This document shows, one piece after another, positions 1-4,913 of a stretch of DNA of 6,611 nt (position 1 is its first letter; every line of letters begins with the position of its first letter). Both the position numbers and the translations under genes were made by a program. The stretch comes from an uncultured Pseudomonadota bacterium (GTDB taxonomy: Bacteria > SAR324 > NAC60-12). The notes under the pieces are model-generated. The model searched no databases. It was not told the origin of the DNA and saw nothing but the letters and a program-made list of their open reading frames with translations. The stretch lies in assembly GCA_913056375.1 (NCBI GenBank), contig CAJXNF010000163.1:1-6611 (forward strand), in the 5' to 3' direction.

Positions 1-109
1 AGTCCAACAATTCTCCGGCCATCTCTCGCGTGAAGGCGTTGTAGGCCTCAGGTCGTTGGAGATGGAGCCAAGCCAGAGCATCCTGTTGTTCCAAACGTAC
101 CGGGCTCAT
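1..109 (-). CDS. Enoyl-CoA hydratase/isomerase (crotonase family), N-terminal fragment
   Basis: This is the first 36 codons of a gene that runs off the left edge. It reads leftward from an ATG at 107-109. The translation begins MSPVRLEQQDALAWLHLQRP and continues with EAYNAFTREM and then GELLD. This is the typical crotonase N-terminus: a beta-hairpin, then the L-x-R-P-E-x-x-N-A-F motif, then a helix ending in E-L-L. Family members hydrate or isomerise acyl-CoA thioesters in fatty-acid or amino-acid breakdown. The oxyanion-hole and catalytic residues lie further downstream, outside the window, so the exact reaction cannot be assigned. No strong ribosome binding site is visible before the ATG. 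The gene is divergent from the histidine phosphatase gene, with about 130 bases between them. Confidence 0.82.
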   Translation of the reverse strand, partial: MSPVRLEQQDALAWLHLQRPEAYNAFTREMAGELLD

Positions 110-242
110 CGTTAATTCAGGTTGAGATGCTTCAGGGGTACACTCTGAATCTTTACACAACCACTGTTATGAGAATGAGCGAGTTTTTTGTTTGCTGGAA
201 TGAACATGGATTTATTTTAGGGATGTGTGCTAGCTGAGATGC
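110..242. other. Divergent spacer between crotonase and phosphatase genes
   Basis: This 133-base spacer must hold the 5' signals of two divergent genes. It has AT-rich stretches at 181-193 and 211-218 and an AGGG at 219-222. I found no -35/-10 pair with consensus spacing on either strand, so no promoter is called. Confidence 0.4.
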
Positions 243-1013
243 GTGCTATGGTATCCACAAATTAGTCTGGTTCCACGCAACTTCATGCAAAAAGTGAGAA
301 AAGCCTTGTCCGAGTCTACTGCCTCCACTCCCATGATCTACTACCACTCTCAAACCCCAGGTGACTTGGAAGCCACGCTAGCCCATGGGGCATCACTGAC
401 CTGTGGCAAACTATTGTTAATGCGCCATTCGGTAAGGCCACCTTTTCCTCCAGGAGTTTTTCATTTTCAGGTGGATCTGACGCCTGAGGGTGTTCGGCTG
501 GCAGAGGCTTTGGGGACACGATTGGGAACTCAGCTGATTTCATTGGATTCCAGCACGTCTAGTCGTTGCCTGCAGACGGCAGAAGCAATTGGTCGTGGTT
601 CCGGTCAACCCGTGCCCGTACGAGTCAATCCAAAGCTTGGGGACAAAGGGGTTTTTGTTCAAGATTCAGATCGCAATCATCAGTACATGGTGGAGCAAGG
701 TCCACTGGGATTGGTCAATGCGGGCTTGCGTGGGGACAGTGATTGTGGACTGAACCCAGTACGAGCCGCGACGCAGGAGTTGCTGCAGGATCTCTGGAAG
801 GAAGGCTTACCGGAGGGAACCTGTCGGGTGGCTGTAACGCATGACACGATGTTATCGCTGATCCTAGGGGTGCTGAGTGGTCGCCAAGCATTGGATGAGG
901 AAGATTGGCCGAAAATGCTGGAAGGTGCGCTGCTGTGGGTGGAAGAAGACCGATTGTGTTGGTGCTGGCGCGGGAAGCTATACACTCAACCACGCCAGGA
1001 GTGGTTGGGTTAA
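243..1013 (+). CDS. Histidine phosphatase superfamily protein (phosphoglycerate-mutase-like fold)
   Basis: The protein has up to 256 residues. The catalytic signature LLLMRHS gives Arg61-His62, the nucleophile His, with Ser where many members have Gly. It is followed by Arg65, the L-T-P-E-G segment (79-83), and an S-S-R-C-L-Q-T-A-E stretch (106-114) holding the second active-site Arg (Arg108). The distal V-T-H-D motif (198-201) supplies the second catalytic His200. These are the core residues of the phosphohistidine branch, so the enzyme is probably active. Family members remove phosphate from sugars, nucleotides, proteins or small molecules, and the substrate cannot be read from sequence. 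There is no signal peptide, so it is likely cytoplasmic. The first start in the frame is GTG at 243, with no good ribosome binding site. ATG at 285 or 333 would give a length closer to relatives, because about 60 residues before the RHS motif is long. The stop lies one base from the stop of the convergent gene. Confidence 0.82.
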   Translation: MLWYPQISLVPRNFMQKVRKALSESTASTPMIYYHSQTPGDLEATLAHGASLTCGKLLLMRHSVRPPFPPGVFHFQVDLTPEGVRLAEALGTRLGTQLISLDSSTSSRCLQTAEAIGRGSGQPVPVRVNPKLGDKGVFVQDSDRNHQYMVEQGPLGLVNAGLRGDSDCGLNPVRAATQELLQDLWKEGLPEGTCRVAVTHDTMLSLILGVLSGRQALDEEDWPKMLEGALLWVEEDRLCWCWRGKLYTQPRQEWLG

Positions 1014-1014
1014 T

Positions 1015-1449
1015 TTACAACTGGCAACCCAAAGACTTGTAGTTCAACTGTCGCCAACTCTGGTCAGCAGGTCGATAACGTTGAATCTTGCGATTCCCGT
1101 TCTGATCGCATTCCGTGAGGTAGATGAATTCTCGTAAAGCTGCGGCTCGTACCACGCGATAGTCCTCTCCAGTGGCACGTTCTGTCTCGATTTGCCAGGA
1201 CTGAGTTTGTGGATCGAAGCTCTCCATACGAACCAAACCAACTTCGGAGTACAAGCGGAAGGGTTGATTCTGAACAGTGACGCTCAGTTCACAATTTGCT
1301 TGCTCCCATTCGCATTGAGGAGATGGCGTTTGGCGTGCTACCTCACGGGCGTTGGCTAAGGAGGAACTCTCTTCTTGGACGGGGAGAGGAGCGCAGGCGA
1401 GACATCCGCTTCCTAGTATCCCCAGCGCGATGTATTTTAATTTCTTCAT
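1015..1449 (-). CDS. Small secreted protein, probable lipoprotein of unknown function
   Basis: The product has 144 residues. The N-terminus (MKKLKYIALGILGSGC) is a typical export signal: a Lys-rich start, a short hydrophobic core, then two cysteines at residues 16 and 19. Either cysteine could be the lipidation site, but neither lipobox is canonical (Gly-Ser-Gly before Cys16, Cys-Leu-Ala before Cys19). I therefore infer a lipoprotein with moderate confidence. The mature part holds four more cysteines (about 46, 53, 114, 142), compatible with two disulfides in the periplasm. I recognise no known domain; it seems to be a small beta-rich protein. I chose the ATG at 1449 over the in-frame start at 1476 because it has a GGAG four bases upstream and gives a clean signal peptide. 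The gene converges on the phosphatase gene and is divergent from the tRNA. Confidence 0.7.
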   Translation of the reverse strand: MKKLKYIALGILGSGCLACAPLPVQEESSSLANAREVARQTPSPQCEWEQANCELSVTVQNQPFRLYSEVGLVRMESFDPQTQSWQIETERATGEDYRVVRAAALREFIYLTECDQNGNRKIQRYRPADQSWRQLNYKSLGCQL

Positions 1450-1453
1450 AAAA

Positions 1454-1457
1454 CTCC
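1454..1457 (-). promoter_or_regulatory. Ribosome binding site deciding the lipoprotein start
   Basis: On the minus strand this reads GGAG, four bases before the ATG at 1447-1449. It favours that start over the longer in-frame one at 1476, which would add nine residues before the Lys-rich signal peptide. Confidence 0.6.
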
Positions 1458-1511
1458 GAAAAATCTTGCAAACCAAGCTTGATTTGGGTTTTTCTGGTGA
1501 CCCTGCCTAAT

Positions 1512-1585
1512 GGGCCTCTAGCTCAATCGGTTAGAGCAGCCGACTCATAATCGGTTGGTTCCCGGTTCAAGTCCGGGGAGGCCCA
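1512..1585 (+). tRNA. tRNA with CAU anticodon, most likely tRNA-Ile2 (lysidine type)
   Basis: The full cloverleaf can be folded by eye. The acceptor GGGCCTC (1512-1518) pairs with GAGGCCC (1578-1584). The D stem is GCTC/GAGC. The anticodon stem is GCCGA/TCGGT around the loop CTCATAA, giving anticodon CAT at 1546-1548. The five-base variable region is at 1556-1560, the T stem is CCCGG/CCGGG around TTCAAGT, and the discriminator is A1585. The bases after A1585 are CTC, so CCA is not encoded and must be added enzymatically. The anticodon-arm context and the TTGGT and GGTTCAAGTCC parts resemble the E. coli ileX/ileY type of tRNA-Ile2. In that type C34 is modified to lysidine by TilS, so that the tRNA reads AUA. 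Elongator tRNA-Met shares the CTCATAA loop and is the alternative; the initiator is less likely because the first pair G-C is Watson-Crick. Confidence 0.93.
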
Positions 1586-1690
1586 CTCTCACGACACTTC
1601 CCTGCCTGAAAGCATCTGCTGCAGAGCAACTGACCAGATCAATTGTCTGTATCTGTCCATTAAAAAACTATTTGTATCAAAATTTTTATC

Positions 1691-1727
1691 GTACCACAAT
1701 AAGGATTTTCAGAAACCTTTGCGGTAC
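1691..1727. repeat. Imperfect inverted repeat, possible terminator between convergent units
   Basis: The outer arms GTACC (1691-1695) and GGTAC (1723-1727) enclose a second complementary pair, AAGG-TTT and AAACCTT, around a short loop at about 1709-1712. The site lies 22 bases past the stop of the minus-strand MCE gene and 105 bases past the plus-strand tRNA, where a bidirectional terminator would be useful. No clean T run follows at once on either strand. On the minus strand a mixed A/T run follows, so an intrinsic terminator is only a possibility. The rest of 1586-1748 shows no gene. Confidence 0.35.
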
Positions 1728-1748
1728 AAAAAGGAGGAGTAGGGAAGC

Positions 1749-3359
1749 TTAGTTGGTGATGGCGTCCAACGGTACGCTACTGAGGAAAGGCTTGAGGACG
1801 TCTTCGTTGAAGGTCACCCCAATACCAATGAAGTAGTCACGGAAGGATTCTTCTTCACTGATGAAGTCATCTGCTCCTGCAGTGACAAAGAGATTTGAAT
1901 GGAAGCGCCAACTGGCTCCTGCCTTGAGATGGGTGCCAAATTCACCTCCAATATCCCAGACGTCCAGGTAGGTACGGTACTGCTCGTCACGGCCAAAGAG
2001 TTGTTCCACTCCCAGTCCAAAACTGTTTTCAAAGAGTCCAATCTTGAAGAGAGTGTCGTAGAAGCGTTGCACAACTTGAGCAGAGAATTGTAAACTTTGT
2101 TCAACTTCCAGTCGCTCTTCCTCAATGTAGGTAATTTGGCCATTCTCTTCACGTGTAATGTAATCCTTGGTACGGGTTCTGATTCCACGTGGATTATCGA
2201 CCAACTCCAAGCGATAGAAACGATCTTTGAGCGGCTGCAACTGGACACTTAGGTAGCCCTTTGAAGAACTTTCTGGACCATAAGCGGCCTGATTGGAGCC
2301 GTACAATTCAGCTCGGACGCCAATGTCGAGCTTGAGGCGGTTGACATCACCAAGCAATCCGTTGATGCTGCCGATGGCTTCGTTCAACTCGTCGACGGTT
2401 TGCTCATCGTTGACCAGCTTGCCAATGGTGCCCTCCCCTCTTTCGATTTTGCCGCTGATCGACTCCACGTTATCCATTGTACGATCTAGCTTGGCCAGGG
2501 AGCGGTCCAGATTATCGACACTACTTTTAAGAGAGCTACGGTTTTCTTCAAGAATGCCACGGAGATTGCCTGTGATTTCAGGCCCATCTTTGGCGAGGGA
2601 TTCGGTGAAACTGTTGAGATTGTCCACCACTTGTCGCAGTCCAGATCGATTCTCGGTGGTGATGGTCTCGAGTTGAGAAGAGAACTGTTTCAGGTTAGCC
2701 AGGATGATCTTGACCTCTCCCTTGTTTTCGCCAGAGATTTCGGCAAGATCACTGCTGAAGGTTTCAATCTGGCGCATAATGGATTCAATTCGCTCGTTGA
2801 CAGTTCCTGTCAGCTCCTCGGTATTCTGAGTAAGCCCTTCAATGTTGTCGAGAATCCGTGTCAGCCGCTGTTCACCTTGGACTCCACCAAGTGAGCGATC
2901 CAGCGCACCTGTGACACTTTTCACGTCACGCAGGATGGAACCGAGGCTATCGATCATGCTGTCGATGTCACTTCCTGGAATCACCAGTTCGATCTCGTCT
3001 CCATCCTGCATGGTTCCACTCATCGAGTTACCTTGCAGGACTTCGACAAACTTGTCTCCAAGGATCCCAACAGACTTGATCGTCGCAGCGCTATCACGGT
3101 AAATCGGGTACTTGGCGTAGAGTTTGAGGACAACCCGCGCTTCAGAGCCTTCGAGTTCAATCGCATCCACGGTTCCAACCTTGATCCCTGCAACCCGCAC
3201 GGCGGAGCCAGTTTGTAAGCCGCCAGAGTTGCGAAAGAGTGCGCCAATACGGTAGGTTTCATCCAACTCAGGATTCCAGCCGGTGACAACAATCGAAGCT
3301 GTGACGATTAGGCCAGCTGCCAGTAAGATCAGCCCGCCAACTTTGAACTCAGCGCGCAT
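1749..3359 (-). CDS. MCE/MlaD-family substrate-binding protein with long helical stalk and beta-rich C-terminus
   Basis: The protein has 536 residues. Residues 1-6 are polar and residues 8-27 form a single N-terminal membrane anchor. An MCE domain follows at about 36-127, with the family motif V-R-V-A-G-I-K-V-G-T-V at 54-64 and the G-D-K-F-V-E-V segment at 101-107. About 130-345 is a long helical, heptad-like stalk with three related 20-residue units and the family segment G-E-G-T-I-G-K-L-V-N-D-E (308-319). From 345 to the end it turns beta-rich, with alternating aromatics, L-D-V-W-D (465-469) and H-L-K-A-G-A-S (477-483). MCE proteins form hexameric rings on the inner membrane that shuttle phospholipids or other lipids across the periplasm with an MlaE-type permease and MlaF-type ATPase. 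No such partners are visible here. The start is fixed by the anchor. No Shine-Dalgarno precedes it, but a small ORF's stop overlaps it, which suggests translational coupling. Confidence 0.9.
   Translation of the reverse strand: MRAEFKVGGLILLAAGLIVTASIVVTGWNPELDETYRIGALFRNSGGLQTGSAVRVAGIKVGTVDAIELEGSEARVVLKLYAKYPIYRDSAATIKSVGILGDKFVEVLQGNSMSGTMQDGDEIELVIPGSDIDSMIDSLGSILRDVKSVTGALDRSLGGVQGEQRLTRILDNIEGLTQNTEELTGTVNERIESIMRQIETFSSDLAEISGENKGEVKIILANLKQFSSQLETITTENRSGLRQVVDNLNSFTESLAKDGPEITGNLRGILEENRSSLKSSVDNLDRSLAKLDRTMDNVESISGKIERGEGTIGKLVNDEQTVDELNEAIGSINGLLGDVNRLKLDIGVRAELYGSNQAAYGPESSSKGYLSVQLQPLKDRFYRLELVDNPRGIRTRTKDYITREENGQITYIEEERLEVEQSLQFSAQVVQRFYDTLFKIGLFENSFGLGVEQLFGRDEQYRTYLDVWDIGGEFGTHLKAGASWRFHSNLFVTAGADDFISEEESFRDYFIGIGVTFNEDVLKPFLSSVPLDAITN
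2487..2729 (-). repeat. Three related 20-residue units inside the MCE stalk
   Basis: The units start at protein residues 211, 236 and 272 (bases 2729-2670, 2654-2595 and 2546-2487). Each begins E-N-(K/R), has N-L at unit positions 12-13 and ends in Leu. The second and third share 10 of 20 residues, and the first shares 6 with the second. The spacings of 25 and 36 residues suggest duplication of a helical segment that sets the length of the periplasmic stalk. Confidence 0.55.
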
Positions 3360-3510
3360 CGTTTGGTGGCAGGTAGGAGAGAGAGAAGATGGGATTAGGC
3401 GACACCGGAATGTAGCCGATGTCCGGAACCTTCATCCGAGCGATGGCAACGATGGTGTGCATGAACTCCGTTAGGACTGGGGCGTGGATCGCCTGTTGAA
3501 GACAGATCAT
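3349..3510 (-). CDS. Unrecognised 53-residue protein coupled to the MCE gene
   Basis: This short ORF starts at the ATG at 3508-3510, directly after an in-frame TAA. It ends at a TGA (3349-3351), 11 bases inside the MCE gene. Three things support it. First, GAGGTGAT, an eight-base match to the anti-Shine-Dalgarno complement, sits at correct spacing. Second, the stop overlaps the MCE start, which has no ribosome binding site of its own. Third, third codon positions are GC-rich: 37 of the 52 codons after the start, by my count. The product begins MICLQQAIHAPVLTEF and ends in PNPIFSLSYLPPNDAR. It is mildly hydrophobic, rich in Pro and Ile, with no clear membrane helix or known motif. An inner ATG at 3462 with its own GGAG three bases upstream would give 37 residues. 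Its 5' end overlaps the divergent RadC-type frame by 27 bases if that gene starts at 3484. It could be a leader peptide rather than a functional protein. Confidence 0.5.
   Translation of the reverse strand: MICLQQAIHAPVLTEFMHTIVAIARMKVPDIGYIPVSPNPIFSLSYLPPNDAR
3473..3476 (+). promoter_or_regulatory. Candidate ribosome binding site for the RadC-type gene
   Basis: AGGA lies seven bases before the GTG at 3484. The frame is closed by a TAG at 3472-3474, so GTG is the first possible start. The next in-frame ATG (3529) has no Shine-Dalgarno sequence before it. Confidence 0.4.
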
Positions 3511-4857
3511 TTAATCACCTCATGCAACATGAATTCCGATTTGCATTTGTTCGATCAGCTTTTTGAAGAAGGGAACGAAGCATCATTCCGACTAGCGCCG
3601 TCATTGCCAAGCTTGCAGGAACTCTTCGCAGACTGGTTGGATCTCTTTCTGCGGGCCTGGGAACTTCCTACACATACCGCGGCGCGCTGGGAGGAACTAC
3701 GAGGCCTGTACTCGTTGACTGAGAGAATATCTCTGCAGTATTGCCGGAGTGATCAACTGGAGAGGGAACTGTGGCAACTAGGTGTTTTTGATGAGAGAGA
3801 AGTCAAACAACTGACAGATGGTTTGCAGGTATTCCTGAAGATTGTGAGGAGTAGCGAGTTGCAACCAATCCGTCTCTGTACTTTGGAAATGCTGGAACTC
3901 TGGTGGCAGGCGCTTCCTGAAGCGTTTGCGTGGGATCAACTGAAGCTGATGCGCAGTTGGGGCCTTGATGTCGCATGGCGAAAGGAGGCTTGGCGGGTTT
4001 GGTGGCGCTTTCAGCAAGGTAAGCAGACTGTGCCAGAACATCCAAGGCAATGGGTGAGCTTATGCCAACAGGTAGCTCTGAAACGAGGTTGCCAAATCAT
4101 CAAAGTGGAAGAGCAGGTCGCACGATGGGCTGGAGTACATTTACGTCAGGAAGGCCCTTGCCAAACTAGTCCCAACTGTGCAACGTGTCGAATTCGGGGG
4201 CACTGCCGATGGGCTCAGGAGGAAACAGTCCCAAGGGATGTAGAATTAGCCTGGCAAGCTCAGGATTTCCAAGGAGTATCCACCCAACAATTGATAGAGG
4301 CCCTGATTCCAACATTGAATCTACCCGAAGAGTCAGGGCAGACAAAGGAAGGTAGCCTCTTGCGCAGAGTAGAGGGCTGGTCTGTTCAGCAGTGGCAACA
4401 ACAAAGTGAGAACGCTTTTCGAGAAACCCAGCTACTACTGGAACTATGTCGACGTCACGGTGAGGAACGTCTGCAACCAGGAGAGACGTTCCACAATAGT
4501 GGAGATCTATTCCGTCACTTTCGTCATCGGTTGCGGTTGCTTAAACAAGAGGTCTTCCTAGTCGTTTTATTGGATAACAAGCATCGCTACTTGGGTGAAC
4601 AATTGATCACACAGGGCCTACTCAATCGAAGCTTGGTTCATCCAAGAGAAGTGTTTGCCCAAGCCGTTGAACAACGAGCGGCTGCGTTAGTCTGTCTGCA
4701 CAACCACCCTTCTGGAGATCCACAACCATCGTCAGAAGACCACAAGGTGACGCAGCGACTCAAGGAGTCCGGTCAACTACTCGGGATTCCGCTGCTAGAT
4801 CACTTGGTGATTGGCGAAGAACGTTATGTGAGCTTCGCAGACGAAGGCTGGCTTTAG
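3484..4857 (+). CDS. RadC-type JAMM protein with N-terminal endonuclease-III-like four-cysteine domain
   Basis: The protein has 457 residues from GTG 3484, or 442 from ATG 3529. The last 105 or so residues are a complete RadC/JAB domain: Glu356 in K-Q-E-V-F-L, then H-x-H at 406/408, P-S-G, Ser416 and Asp419. This matches the zinc-binding H-x-H-x7-S-x2-D pattern, so the metal site looks intact. Residues about 265-330 align loosely with the helical RadC N-terminus, but its helix-hairpin-helix glycine motif is not visible. Residues 1-260 are extra. They are helical and Trp-rich, and end in C-x5-C-x2-C-x5-C (226, 232, 235, 241), close to the iron-sulfur loop of endonuclease III/MutY glycosylases (C-x6-C-x2-C-x5-C). 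The catalytic Lys and Asp of that family are not evident. Normal RadC has about 225 residues, so this is about twice that. RadC's function is unsettled despite its DNA-repair name; I infer a DNA-related role. The glycosyltransferase gene follows after 56 bases. Confidence 0.85.
   Translation: MDRLLKTDHLITSCNMNSDLHLFDQLFEEGNEASFRLAPSLPSLQELFADWLDLFLRAWELPTHTAARWEELRGLYSLTERISLQYCRSDQLERELWQLGVFDEREVKQLTDGLQVFLKIVRSSELQPIRLCTLEMLELWWQALPEAFAWDQLKLMRSWGLDVAWRKEAWRVWWRFQQGKQTVPEHPRQWVSLCQQVALKRGCQIIKVEEQVARWAGVHLRQEGPCQTSPNCATCRIRGHCRWAQEETVPRDVELAWQAQDFQGVSTQQLIEALIPTLNLPEESGQTKEGSLLRRVEGWSVQQWQQQSENAFRETQLLLELCRRHGEERLQPGETFHNSGDLFRHFRHRLRLLKQEVFLVVLLDNKHRYLGEQLITQGLLNRSLVHPREVFAQAVEQRAAALVCLHNHPSGDPQPSSEDHKVTQRLKESGQLLGIPLLDHLVIGEERYVSFADEGWL
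3514..3521 (-). promoter_or_regulatory. Near-perfect Shine-Dalgarno before the small minus-strand ORF
   Basis: The minus strand reads GAGGTGAT, with the GAGG core seven bases before the ATG at 3508-3510. It is the strongest ribosome binding site in front of any start in the window. This is the main reason for accepting the 53-codon ORF. Confidence 0.5.
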
Positions 4858-4913
4858 GTATACTTACAACATCCAAGAAATTGGAAGTCATCAGTCATTT
4901 TTGATAACAGCAA

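Noticed and set aside
1470..1493. Weak hairpin (AAACCAA with TTGGGTTT) followed by a T run, upstream of the tRNA
   Set aside because: The stem has only two or three G-C pairs and a bulge. A terminator just in front of the tRNA, in the spacer of two divergent units, has no obvious job. Too weak to call.
1555..1752. Plus-strand open frame of 65 codons running out of the tRNA
   Set aside because: It starts inside the tRNA, has no ribosome binding site, and crosses an AT-rich non-coding spacer; its product has no recognisable character.
1899..3102. Several plus-strand open frames antisense to the MCE gene
   Set aside because: They are shadows of a well-supported coding frame; Ser/Arg-rich products and no start signals.
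3778..4050. Minus-strand open frames antisense to the RadC-type gene
   Set aside because: Shadow frames without ribosome binding sites; the plus-strand frame carries the clear domain signatures.
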